DNA of 64,000 nucleotides from Pararhizobium sp. IMCC3301 (GTDB lineage: Bacteria > Pseudomonadota > Alphaproteobacteria > Rhizobiales > GCA-2746425): the NCBI RefSeq assembly GCF_030758315.1, contig NZ_CP132336.1, positions 3,625,001 to 3,689,000 on the forward strand. The letters run 5' to 3'. The notes below the pieces were generated by a model. That model saw only the letters and a list, made by a program, of their open reading frames with translations, searched no databases and was not told the origin of the DNA. Positions 19,528 through 27,937 of this stretch are shown one piece after another. Position numbers and translations under genes: made by a program. Within the stretch, counting starts at the first letter, position 1, and each line of letters begins with the position of its first letter.

Positions 19528-20042
19528 GTTGCTGACATACAGGTTTGCTGAAAAGTGCAGGCGGTGGCAAACTCGTCATGTTCACCACGAGAGCGAAGCG
19601 AATGGAGCAGGCTGGGCATTGACGACACGCGAAGCGGCCTCGCCACAATTGCCAAAATTGGCTCGGATATGGTTGTGATCGATGACCCCGTGACAGTCGA
19701 ATCGGTGTCGGGATATCCAGAAAGTTCCATACTTCCGATTATGCGACACACATCGATGTTGAACAGCGTCTCTATGAGGGGCAACCGGGCAAATCACCTC
19801 TGATGCAAATTAACATCAATTAGGTGACAACTACTGGCAGTGCCGCCTGGTTGCCTGTTACAGTTGTATTCGCGCCACAATTCCGGGAAATCCGACATGC
19901 AGGACCCCGGCTCGCTATGAAAAACGGCAATTTCTGCTTAGCTTGCGTTAAGCACTTGATAAGTTTTGAGTAAAGCAGCGCATTTTTCGAGTGATCGCCA
20001 ATTACTGGTGATTGCTGATTTTTGAAAGCCTTGGGCGGTTCA
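19528..20042 (+). other. Intergenic region upstream of the autotransporter gene
   Basis: This 515-bp gap holds a possible degraded phage gene (19555-19803, listed separately). The AT-richer half, 19830-20042, should carry the autotransporter promoter. No strong hairpin followed by a T tract was seen. Confidence 0.5.
19555..19803 (+). pseudogene. Possible remnant of a phage terminase large subunit gene
   Basis: An 82-codon frame contains DTRSGLATIAKIGSDMVVIDDP, which resembles the TTRxGxRLATSVGG...GxGxDxIIIDDP stretch around the Walker B motif of some phage terminase large subunits. The rest does not match, the segment between LAT and the second glycine is short, and other frames here are equally open, as expected for a decayed fragment. 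No other phage gene is nearby. This is a weak, motif-only suggestion; it could be chance. Confidence 0.2.
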
Positions 20043-23000
20043 ATGGTGAAATTCGATAAACGGAATTCAGATGCGGTGCGCAATTTATGCGGCGGCAGGA
20101 TCACCAAACATGCCGGTCAAGCGGCAAGTTATGCGCCCGAGGCTGGCTCCTGGGCAGCATTGGCCCCTCTTAAATCTTCGGTTTCCGCCATTGCCCTGAG
20201 CGCTGCGCTTTTGGTGGGGCCGGTTTTCTTGCCTGATGGTTTGACAGGTGCAAGCAGGGCACATGCCGGAACGTGTGCTGAGACACCCGCGGGGTCCGGT
20301 ATCTGGAGTTGTTATGGCCCGGCAACCGGTGGAGATGTGACGCAATCACCGACGCCTGTTGCGTTAGGTGCTTTAACCGTAAGCACCGATCCTTTATTTG
20401 GGATCACGACAGCTGCAGGGAATGCATTTACCCTCGTCAACACTGCAGCCGAGACCAGTATTACTTTTACAGACATCAACAATTCTACAATTACGGGTCA
20501 AGAAATAGGCATTCGTGCCATAAATTATGGCAGTGAGTTGCTCTCCATCACCACCAGCGGCGTCACCACCGGCAACACTGATGAAGGTATTATTGCCCGC
20601 AATGATGGCACGTCCCTGACCATCGATGCGGCTGAAACAACCGGAGAAAGATATGGCATTTTTGCCCGCAATTTTGGCAGTGAGTTGCTCTCGATCACCA
20701 CCAGCGGCGCGACCACCGGCAAAACTCGTGACGGTATTCTTGCCGTCAATTCTAATGGCACGTCCCTGACCATCGATGCGGCTGAAACAACCGGGGCAAG
20801 ATTTGGCATTCTTGCCCGCAATTCTGGCAGTGATTTGCTCTCCATCACCACCAGCGGCATCACCACCGGCAACACTGATGAGGGTATTTTTGCCCGCAAT
20901 ACTGGCACGTCTCTGACCATCGATGCCGCTGAAACAACCGGGGAAAGACGGGGCATTAATGCCCGCAATTATGGCAGTGAGTTCCTCTCCATCACCACCA
21001 GCGGCGTGACCACCGGCAAAACTGATTACGGTATTTTTGCCCGCAATTTGAATGGCACTTCGTTAACCATCGATGCGGCTGAAACAACCGGGCGAAGATT
21101 TGGCATTCTTGCCCGCAATTATGGCCGTGATTTGCTCTCCATCACCACCAGCGGCGCGACCACCGGCAATATTAATGACGGTATTTATGCCCGCAATGAT
21201 GGCACCTCCCTGACCATCGATGCGGCTGAAACAACCGGGGGGCGGGATGGCATCAGAATTGGCCATCAGGGCTCCGGCAATCTCCTCGTCAGGATGGATG
21301 GCGCTGTCTACGGCGGCACATATGGCGTTCATAACGAGAGCTCCTCTCAAGGCGGGGCCTTCACCATCACGTCTGGTGGCTCGCTGAGCGGCGGCAGCGG
21401 TGTTGCATTGCAGGATAATGCCGATGGCACCAATGGCAATGCGGCCAGTTCCCTCAGCGTTTACGGTGGGCTGAAGGACGATGCTGTTATGGGTGCGGGC
21501 TCGGATATGATCACCATCCATACCGATGCAAGCGTTGCCGCTGGCGTCGACCTTGACGGCGGGGATGCTACCACCACCGGAAACGATGACGATTTGGTCT
21601 TTAATGGCTGGACGGGTGCGCTCGATGGTCAAATCATCAATTTCGAATTGGTCGATTTGACCAATAATTCCAATGTCACATTTTCCGGAGCGAGTATCGG
21701 TCAGGATGCCAATAGCGCGGTGCTGCTTTTTGAAGTAGAGGATGGATCAACAGCATTTTTCCAGAACTCATTTCTGATCAATGGCAATTTCAACAATTTC
21801 GGAGCTCTGGATTTGTCGACTGCCAATCTGGTTGCCGATACCGTTTTGACTATCACCGGAAACTACGCTGCTGCCTCCGATCTGTTGCTGGATGTTGTCT
21901 TGAACGATGGCGGCTTGACCAACGTGCAACCAAACGATCAGGCCTTTGCCGACCAGATGATTGTCCAGGGCAGTGTGTCGAACGTCACCAGTGTTTTCAT
22001 CAACAATACGGGCGGAGCCGGGGCTGCGACGGACCGCAATGGCAACGGTTTGGTCGATCCGGATGAGGGCATTTTGATCGTTCAGGTCGAGGGCAACAAT
22101 CAGGGCAATATCAATGACGCGGCACCGCTTGAAGACAGCACAGCGGCAACCGGAACGCTGTCCCGGCATTTTGTCCTGGGCGCGGCGGGCAATACTTTCA
22201 GCAACCCCGATACCGGTAGACAGAATGTTGTTCCCGGTGGCGTTTATGCCTATGATATCTATGCGATCAATCCCGACGCTTCTCAAAATGACGTGTGGGA
22301 TTTTGTGCTGGCGGCAGCCTTTCAGCCGGCCGCCCCGGTTTACGAAGCGCTTCAGGCAGCACTGCTCTCGATGGAAACGATGCCAACGCTGCAGCAGCGC
22401 GTTGGCAACCGCTACTGGTCGAGTTATGGCGGGTCGCGGCTTGGCACCGATGGCGCAATTGTCTCCGGCTTTGGCGCTGATGGCGATGCCTCGCTCACCC
22501 AACCCAGCGCCGTCTGGGCCCGCATAGAGGCGGGACATCAGCGGATCGATCCAGACAGTTCGACCACTTCCTCGTACTATACAATCGATCAATGGCAGAT
22601 GAAGGGCGGGGTTGAAGGATTGGTCTTGGGCGATGCCGGCGGTAATGCACTGATCGCCGGGTTGACCGCTCACTTTGGCGCATCCCAAACAAGCGTGAAC
22701 TCGCCTTTTGGCAATGGTTCCATTGATTTGACCGGCTATGGCGTTGGCGCAACCATGACATGGTATCGGGAAAACGGTCTTTATCTGGACGGGCAGGGCC
22801 AGTATTCCTGGTATGAGGGCGATCTTTCCTCCGGCATTCTTGGCGAACTCTCCGACGATCTGCAAGGCACAGGCTATTCCCTGTCCATCGAAGCAGGCCA
22901 GCGCATGGAAATTGGCAATGGCAGGGTTATCACACCCCAGGCCCAGCTTGTCTGGGCCTCTGTCGAATTCGACGATTTTAGCGGACCGTTTGGCGAAACG

Positions 23001-23342
23001 GTTGAACTTGAGGACGGCGACAATTTAAAAGGACGTGTCGGTATTTCAACCGAGTACGAAAGAATGTGGCAGGCCGCAAATGGCGATAACCGTCGTTCCA
23101 ACCTTTATACCCTCGCCAATCTGCACTATCAATTTATTGAAGAAACGAGGGTAGAGGTTTCCAGCACGCAGCTTTCAAGCGCTGCGGACCGGCTTTCCGG
23201 CGAGCTTGGTGTTGGCGGCTCATATGTGTGGGGTAACGGGCAATACTCGCTTTATAGTGAAGCATCTGCAGCCACCAGCCTTGAGAACCCCGGCAATTCC
23301 AACCGCTTCAAGGGGAATGTCGGCATCAGGATGAAATGGTGA
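20043..23342 (+). CDS. Autotransporter (type Va) with tandem 49-residue passenger repeats
   Basis: A 1099-residue secreted protein. A long basic N-terminal region leads to a hydrophobic signal (SAIALSAALLVGPVFLPDGL) and cleavage near AHA-GTC. Residues about 163-407 are five near-identical units of 49-50 residues built on LLSITTSG, TTGxTxxGI(F/L)ARN and GTSLTIDAAETTG, as in beta-helical passengers. A second passenger part follows. The last 310 residues are an autotransporter beta-barrel (VWARIEAGHQRIDP..., GVEGLVLG, YLDGQGQYSWYEGDL), ending RMKW with the expected terminal aromatic. The ATG at 20043 follows GGGCGG; a TTG at 20022 is also in frame. The next gene starts 4 nt downstream. Adhesion is a plausible but unproven role. 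Confidence 0.92.
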   Translation: MVKFDKRNSDAVRNLCGGRITKHAGQAASYAPEAGSWAALAPLKSSVSAIALSAALLVGPVFLPDGLTGASRAHAGTCAETPAGSGIWSCYGPATGGDVTQSPTPVALGALTVSTDPLFGITTAAGNAFTLVNTAAETSITFTDINNSTITGQEIGIRAINYGSELLSITTSGVTTGNTDEGIIARNDGTSLTIDAAETTGERYGIFARNFGSELLSITTSGATTGKTRDGILAVNSNGTSLTIDAAETTGARFGILARNSGSDLLSITTSGITTGNTDEGIFARNTGTSLTIDAAETTGERRGINARNYGSEFLSITTSGVTTGKTDYGIFARNLNGTSLTIDAAETTGRRFGILARNYGRDLLSITTSGATTGNINDGIYARNDGTSLTIDAAETTGGRDGIRIGHQGSGNLLVRMDGAVYGGTYGVHNESSSQGGAFTITSGGSLSGGSGVALQDNADGTNGNAASSLSVYGGLKDDAVMGAGSDMITIHTDASVAAGVDLDGGDATTTGNDDDLVFNGWTGALDGQIINFELVDLTNNSNVTFSGASIGQDANSAVLLFEVEDGSTAFFQNSFLINGNFNNFGALDLSTANLVADTVLTITGNYAAASDLLLDVVLNDGGLTNVQPNDQAFADQMIVQGSVSNVTSVFINNTGGAGAATDRNGNGLVDPDEGILIVQVEGNNQGNINDAAPLEDSTAATGTLSRHFVLGAAGNTFSNPDTGRQNVVPGGVYAYDIYAINPDASQNDVWDFVLAAAFQPAAPVYEALQAALLSMETMPTLQQRVGNRYWSSYGGSRLGTDGAIVSGFGADGDASLTQPSAVWARIEAGHQRIDPDSSTTSSYYTIDQWQMKGGVEGLVLGDAGGNALIAGLTAHFGASQTSVNSPFGNGSIDLTGYGVGATMTWYRENGLYLDGQGQYSWYEGDLSSGILGELSDDLQGTGYSLSIEAGQRMEIGNGRVITPQAQLVWASVEFDDFSGPFGETVELEDGDNLKGRVGISTEYERMWQAANGDNRRSNLYTLANLHYQFIEETRVEVSSTQLSSAADRLSGELGVGGSYVWGNGQYSLYSEASAATSLENPGNSNRFKGNVGIRMKW
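20529..21265 (+). repeat. Five tandem copies of a 147-150 bp unit in the autotransporter gene
   Basis: Units start near 20529, 20676, 20826, 20973 and 21123 and differ mainly at a few codons; two carry an extra Asn codon (SNGT, LNGT). High nucleotide identity suggests recent duplication or ongoing recombination between units. The spacing is uniform and wholly coding, so it is not a CRISPR array. Confidence 0.93.
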
Positions 23343-23346
23343 GAGA

Positions 23347-24456
23347 ATGACCCAGCTGGCAACCGGGTCAGATTCCAAACCGCCATCCAAAGAAGAGCAG
23401 AAAGTCGACTATTCCCTGTCTCCCGGTCTGATGCAGCGTTTGGCCAGCCTGAATGTCTCTATTGCTTTTTCCTCCTATCAGTCCGGGCTCCTGTATTTCC
23501 TGGGCCGTGATCCAAAGGGTGGAGCGCATCTGCATCAATCCGCCATGCCAAAGCCGATGGGCCTGTGCCTTGATGGACAGGGCAGACTGACGCTGACCGG
23601 CGGTTTCCAGATCATGCGATTTGAGAATGTTCTCGATGCCAATCAGCGCGTCAATGAAACATTCGATGCCTGTTATGTTCCCCGAACCATTCATGTAACT
23701 GGCAGTCTGGATGCCCATGATGTGGGGATCGATGAGAACGGACGCATCCTGTTCGTCAACACGCGGTATAACTGCCTGGCGACAGTTTCTTCCCGGCACA
23801 GTTTTGAACCTGTATGGAGGCCACCGTTCATCGATGCTTTGGTGGATGAGGATCGATGCCATCTCAACGGACTGGCCATGGATGGCAATAAACCGCGTTA
23901 TGTAACCGCCGTTAGCCGATCCAATACCATCGATGGCTGGCGGGATCGCAGAGCCGATGGTGGAGTTGTTATCGATATCGATCGTAATGAGATTGTCTGC
24001 CAAGGCTTGTCGATGCCCCATTCTCCCAGGATCTATCAGGATGAGTTATGGATACTGAACTCTGGCACCGGTGAACTTGGCGTTATCGAGTTGCCAGAAG
24101 AACAGGGCAGAATGGGCAAATTCAAGCCCCGGACTTTCTGCCCCGGCTTCCTGAGGGGCCTTGCTCTTCATGGCAATCACGCCTTTGTCGGTCTTTCCAA
24201 ACCACGCTACAAACGCTTTGAAGGGCTGGCGCTTGATCAAAAGCTGAAAGACGCCGATAGTGAAGCCTGGTGCGGTATCCAGATTATCGATCTGACGACC
24301 GGCACCTGTGTCGACTGGTTTCGTATCGATGGGGCAGTTTCTGAGCTCTATGACGTTGAGATCATACCCGGCTTTACCTGCCCGATGGCCGTCTCCCCCG
24401 CCTCGCCCGAAGCCGCGAACCTCATCACAATAGAGAGGGGTGAAGTGGCTGGGTGA
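23347..24456 (+). CDS. TIGR03032 (DUF4915) family protein
   Basis: A 369-residue soluble protein matching the TIGR03032 family. Recognisable blocks are FSSYQSGLLYFLG, MPKPMGLCLDGQGRLTLTG, AHDVGIDENGRILFVNTRYNCLAT, HLNGLAMDGNKPRYVTAVSRSN and LWILNSGTGELGVIEL. The repeated strand patterns suggest a beta-propeller. Function is unknown. No signal peptide is seen. The gene starts 4 nt after the autotransporter stop, preceded by GAGAG, so the two are almost certainly co-transcribed. The C-terminus ends close to a truncated antiporter gene on the other strand. Confidence 0.88.
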   Translation: MTQLATGSDSKPPSKEEQKVDYSLSPGLMQRLASLNVSIAFSSYQSGLLYFLGRDPKGGAHLHQSAMPKPMGLCLDGQGRLTLTGGFQIMRFENVLDANQRVNETFDACYVPRTIHVTGSLDAHDVGIDENGRILFVNTRYNCLATVSSRHSFEPVWRPPFIDALVDEDRCHLNGLAMDGNKPRYVTAVSRSNTIDGWRDRRADGGVVIDIDRNEIVCQGLSMPHSPRIYQDELWILNSGTGELGVIELPEEQGRMGKFKPRTFCPGFLRGLALHGNHAFVGLSKPRYKRFEGLALDQKLKDADSEAWCGIQIIDLTTGTCVDWFRIDGAVSELYDVEIIPGFTCPMAVSPASPEAANLITIERGEVAG

Positions 24457-24639
24457 TCTCGTGATTCCCGATAAAGCCGACGCGCCGTCAAGGCATACCA
24501 GGCGATCCAACCGCAGCGTCATTCGCTGAAATCGACGAGTAACTTTAAGGCCATTTGAGCAACCTTCACCCTTGCAAGCTATAACCCCGGCGTGGGAGCG
24601 GGGATATAGTGCAAAAACAATGGCTTGAAGAATTTCGGC

Positions 24640-24957
24640 CTTGATCGGTGAAATGACAGCGGCGGCTCCGATGATGAGCAGAATATTGGCCGTATTTGAA
24701 CCAACGACATTTCCAATAGCGATTGCCGGTGCGCCATCAAGGGCGGCTTTGAGGGATACCATCAGCTCGGGCATGGAGGTGCCAAAACCCGCGACTGTCA
24801 AGCCAATCAGAAACGGCGGCATCCGGAGACAGTTGGCCAGCGATACAGACCCTTTGACAAGATACTCCGCACCCACAGTGAGCAGCGCCAGGCCGCCCAG
24901 CAGGAACAACCAATCAGAAATCACAATAGTTCTCAAGCGTCCGTAGACGCCCTTCAA
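24640..24957 (-). pseudogene. Truncated Na+/Ca2+ exchanger-family gene (CaxA/YrbG-like)
   Basis: From 24957 leftward the protein reads like the first third of a YrbG-type calcium/sodium antiporter: LLTVGAEYLVKGSVSLA, then IGLTVAGFGTSMPELMVSLKAALDG, the first alpha-repeat, and AIGNVVGSNTANILLIIGAAAVISPI. After about residue 110 the match stops, and the open frame continues antisense through the TIGR03032 gene with no homology. A normal protein has about 310-320 residues and a second alpha-repeat, which is absent here. It is probably a deletion remnant and should not transport ions. It abuts a small membrane protein gene. Confidence 0.75.
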
Positions 24958-25254
24958 TTAAAACCAGTTTTCGGGTTTTCGTTCAGCTTCAATCGAAAGG
25001 ACTACGGTTTTCCACGTCGCCCAAACCGCACCAGGCAGCAGTAAAATCCCCAGGATGATATCTACGGTCAGGTTGGCGCCGAGCAAACCATGCAATGCCC
25101 AGATCGTGGAAACCGCCACAATCCATATCTCTGAGCCGACCAATATGATCGCACCCAGAGCTGCCAGCGCCGCTGGCACAAGTGCTATTCTTGCAGGAGA
25201 AGAGGGAGCCCCGTTTGGAGCTTCAATTGTTTGAGAGGTGGTCGAATCCAACAT
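24958..25254 (-). CDS. Small two-helix membrane protein, unknown
   Basis: A 98-residue protein with a polar N-terminus of about 20 residues, then two hydrophobic helices (IALVPAALAALGAIILVGSE... and VDIILGILLLPGAVWATWK). The second is followed by a charged tail ending ERKPENWF. I do not recognise a family. Its stop codon is immediately adjacent to the start of the truncated antiporter frame, so the two were probably once an operon. The start at 25254 is the only Met that keeps the polar N-terminus. Confidence 0.6.
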   Translation of the reverse strand: MLDSTTSQTIEAPNGAPSSPARIALVPAALAALGAIILVGSEIWIVAVSTIWALHGLLGANLTVDIILGILLLPGAVWATWKTVVLSIEAERKPENWF

Positions 25255-25668
25255 GTCGGTGGGTCCATGGCGCTCACGATATGGAGCGCGGCCAATATCA
25301 CATGTCCATGCGTCCAGACGAAATCAAGATCGCCGTTTGGTCGCGAGAAAATATTTATTGAAGGTGGTCTCAGCCGGTCTGGTCAGAGCAACGGGCAGTG
25401 CCAGATCAGGATGTTTTAAGGCTCGACTGTCGATCATTTGACATTACGTCATGACCCAACGCCGCCCCTCCCGCTGTGACAAAAATCTCGCTCGGGATCA
25501 TCCGCCTGGCAGTGATTACAGATGTCCGCTCGCCCATTGCAGCAATTGGCGGTAACGCCGGATTTAGTTGCTTTGTCCGCATTGCTGATTTCGACTTTTG
25601 TAAATGGATGGTTTTTGCACCATCAGTCCGAATGGCCGAGATGGGGACCAAGCGGCCCTTTGCGTCGT
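25255..25668. other. Intergenic region, no gene recognised
   Basis: This 414-bp gap between two minus-strand genes contains several open frames on both strands (for example 25406-25651 minus and 25476-25763 plus), none with homology I recognise or a clear ribosome-binding site. It should include the promoter of the small membrane protein gene. Decayed sequence is likely. Confidence 0.4.
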
Positions 25669-26661
25669 CTACTTTTGAATTAATGGAGGGTTGTCTATCA
25701 GACTGTAAATTCTGTCTTCGTTGTACTTATACAGGCACAGTGCTGCATCTCTTGTGTTCATGAAGTCCATACTTGAATTAAACCGTTGTTCGCAATTTGC
25801 GTTGCGGGCTGCAATCCACCGGTGTTGGTTCGTGCGAAGCGTTTCCCTTCCGCGGATGCTCTTCTCGGCCATTTTTGCATCATAAACTAGTCCGAGGATG
25901 CTATCACTTTGCATAAGCTCTTTATCCATACAGAAGAGCCGCTCTACTTTCGTTTTTGCATTCGCGCAGTTGAAACTTGGGCCAAATGGCCGTGGCCGAA
26001 CTTCTGACCCCATCGCATAGATCACACCATCAACACATGCTTTGCGGCCACCGTGTATCGGCTTAGGATCGTCGCTACCACGGTAGAAGCCAAAACAGCG
26101 AGCCGAGATTTCTGTCATCCATTTCATTTCCCTCGGTCCGTAAAGATCGGAAAACCTCTCGAGGGTGCCAAAGGGAAACCCGTTTGAGATTGCTAGCTTG
26201 GCAATAGATTCATTGCATAGTTCGTGGCGAACACCAGACGCGGAGCAGGAATGGATTCCCAGCATAGAGCCTTTCGTCAAAATTGAATATTCCCCAGCAG
26301 GAAAAAGGATCATTGCACAGGCTGACGCGCATTCTTGATGTGCGATGACGCTAAATGAATGAGCCTTTATTCGAATGGCCAACTCAACGGCAGAGGCTAC
26401 GTTGCCTCCCCCGCTCGTCACCATCAACGCACGAAAATTTGGCGGATATGCACGTATCGCGGCCTCGAAGCGAGCTGCGTCACCCGTTGCGATAACACCT
26501 TTCCCAACAACCAGAGTGACCTCGCCATTGATGGGCGAGGGCTCCACTTTGAATGTCATCGATAATGCCGGAAGAGCGAAGAAGCTAAGACAAACAATAA
26601 AAACCACCAAAAAGCGAAAAATCGTTTGTAATAGATCGAGGAAGGCCAACATGAATTTCAT
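25669..26661 (-). CDS. Secreted ClpP-fold protein with C-terminal LprI-like domain
   Basis: A 330-residue protein with an N-terminal hydrophobic signal or anchor (FRFLVVFIVCLSFFALPALS). Residues about 45-200 resemble ClpP/crotonase-fold periplasmic proteins, with TSGGGNVASAVELAIRIKAH and HQECASACAMILFPAGEYSI; the serine in SAC is the candidate nucleophile. Residues about 230-320 match the LprI-like pattern: FNCANAKTKVERLFCMDKEL, then WIAARNANCEQ and ALCLYKYNEDRI, with paired cysteines. The ClpP-fold part could be a protease or a non-catalytic scaffold. The domain pairing is my inference from motifs. It lies in a variable region between the small membrane gene and a P-loop kinase gene. Confidence 0.7.
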   Translation of the reverse strand: MKFMLAFLDLLQTIFRFLVVFIVCLSFFALPALSMTFKVEPSPINGEVTLVVGKGVIATGDAARFEAAIRAYPPNFRALMVTSGGGNVASAVELAIRIKAHSFSVIAHQECASACAMILFPAGEYSILTKGSMLGIHSCSASGVRHELCNESIAKLAISNGFPFGTLERFSDLYGPREMKWMTEISARCFGFYRGSDDPKPIHGGRKACVDGVIYAMGSEVRPRPFGPSFNCANAKTKVERLFCMDKELMQSDSILGLVYDAKMAEKSIRGRETLRTNQHRWIAARNANCEQRFNSSMDFMNTRDAALCLYKYNEDRIYSLIDNPPLIQK

Positions 26662-26960
26662 ATCTGATTTTATCCGAGGTACTTCAAATCAAAAATGACT
26701 GCAAATTTACCTTTCACACAGTACGCAGTGCTCATTTTTTTGCAATTGCCGCTCTGGGCTCACAGCGGAATTTCGCCAGTCTTTCTGCGACAAGAATTTG
26801 CGACACTTAAGCCATTGAAATAGCAGGGAGCGGAATACCGTTGCAAAAACCTTCCTGTTCGCGACACACCGATGAACGGCTGCCAATCGGAACAAAGCCG
26901 CGCTTGGTTCGTCATGATGCTCAGAGTAAATAGAAACAAGAGATTTTATCACAGAGTAAA
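26662..26960. other. Intergenic region between divergent genes
   Basis: About 300 bp separate the ClpP-fold gene (minus) from the P-loop kinase gene (plus) and should carry both promoters. A minus-strand frame at 26707-27036 has no recognisable homology and overlaps the kinase gene. No repeats or terminators were seen. Confidence 0.4.
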
Positions 26961-27434
26961 ATGATGTCGGTTGAAGTAGTGCGCAACGCACAAATTCGCG
27001 AAGAGTACGCAACAGCATTGCAAGCGTTGAAACCAATTCTGCATGACCTGCCCGCAGTCATTGTTGCAATCGATGGCCGTGTTGGTTCCGGAAAAACAAC
27101 TCTGGGCCGATTTCTCGCGTGGCGCTTCGACGTTTCACTAATCGAAACAGACCTATTCCTGCATCGCAATGAAGGTAAATTTACTTATAGAAATGATCAG
27201 ATTGCGGGGATTATCGATCACCGGATGGAAAGTGATAGACCTGTCATAATAGAAGGCATGGTCGCTCTACGGCTGCTTGAAGAAGTGGGTCGTGAGCACG
27301 ATTTTCACATCCATCTGATCTGCGATGATTTTGAGGGTTCATCAATCACAGAACAGGCGTGGGAACAGTATGATGCTGACTACAGACCGAGCGCCAAGGC
27401 GAACCTCAGCCTTAAACTTTCCCCACTTTCTTAA
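26961..27434 (+). CDS. P-loop kinase-like protein (uridine kinase-like)
   Basis: A 157-residue protein with a Walker A motif in VAIDGRVGSGKTTLGRFLAWR (about residues 34-54), a DLFLHR segment after the second strand, and RPVIIEGMVALRLLEEV as a likely Walker B strand. This is the layout of small nucleoside/uridine-kinase-like P-loop proteins. The C-terminus is short; a lid and nucleotide-base binding region typical of uridine kinases are not obvious, so it may be truncated or a distinct small family. Two tandem ATG codons begin it. Substrate unknown. It converges with the next membrane protein gene. Confidence 0.55.
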   Translation: MMSVEVVRNAQIREEYATALQALKPILHDLPAVIVAIDGRVGSGKTTLGRFLAWRFDVSLIETDLFLHRNEGKFTYRNDQIAGIIDHRMESDRPVIIEGMVALRLLEEVGREHDFHIHLICDDFEGSSITEQAWEQYDADYRPSAKANLSLKLSPLS

Positions 27435-27461
27435 TCGGCAATTTCAAAATTGTCAGTCCGG

Positions 27462-27932
27462 TCAGTCTTGTCTTTTGGGATCGCCGAAACCGGATGAGCG
27501 GCCGGCCAGCAGCCAGTAGACCAGACCCCAGGCGCTGCCTCCGGCCAGATAGGCCGTGGTGCTGGCCGGAAAACGCAGTACAAACGCCTCGCCGAAAAAG
27601 TCCTGAAACAGTGCCCCGAACTGACTGAACATTTGATTGTCAGTAATCGCCCAGGACAGGATAGTGCCGTTCAGCAGGCCCAGAAGCACATAACCGACAA
27701 ACGAGCGGTATCTGAAGATCTCGGCGATTATCAGCCCGATCAGGCTTGCTGGAAAGGCCAGCGCAGCAAACGCCATGGCAACCACCAGGCCGCCCAGGAT
27801 CAGTTCGAACTGACCGTCCATCGGCACGATATCGGAACTGCGCCAGGCACCGTAAATAGTCAGTCCGGCCGCCGCACTGGCAGCCAGATAGGCAAATGGC
27901 ACAATGAACACCAGACGCAGCAGGGCGCTCAT
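27462..27932 (-). CDS. Integral membrane protein, unknown (four helices)
   Basis: A 156-residue protein with four predicted helices (LRLVFIVPFAYLAASAAAGL, LILGGLVVAMAFAALAFPAS, FVGYVLLGLLNGTILSWAI and AYLAGGSAWGLVYWLLAG). The short C-terminal tail is polar. I do not recognise a named family. It starts 5 nt after the rlmN stop on the same strand, so it is probably co-transcribed with rlmN. Confidence 0.7.
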   Translation of the reverse strand: MSALLRLVFIVPFAYLAASAAAGLTIYGAWRSSDIVPMDGQFELILGGLVVAMAFAALAFPASLIGLIIAEIFRYRSFVGYVLLGLLNGTILSWAITDNQMFSQFGALFQDFFGEAFVLRFPASTTAYLAGGSAWGLVYWLLAGRSSGFGDPKRQD

Positions 27933-27937
27933 TTAAA

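Noticed and set aside
20529-21265. Regular repeats considered as a CRISPR array
   Set aside because: Units are about 147 bp, contiguous and translated within one autotransporter frame; there are no spacers.
24046-24639. Continuation of the antiporter frame
   Set aside because: It is antisense to the TIGR03032 gene and has no antiporter similarity, so only 24640-24957 is kept as a remnant.
26707-27036. A 109-codon minus-strand frame
   Set aside because: Overlaps the P-loop kinase gene start, with no recognisable motif or ribosome-binding site.
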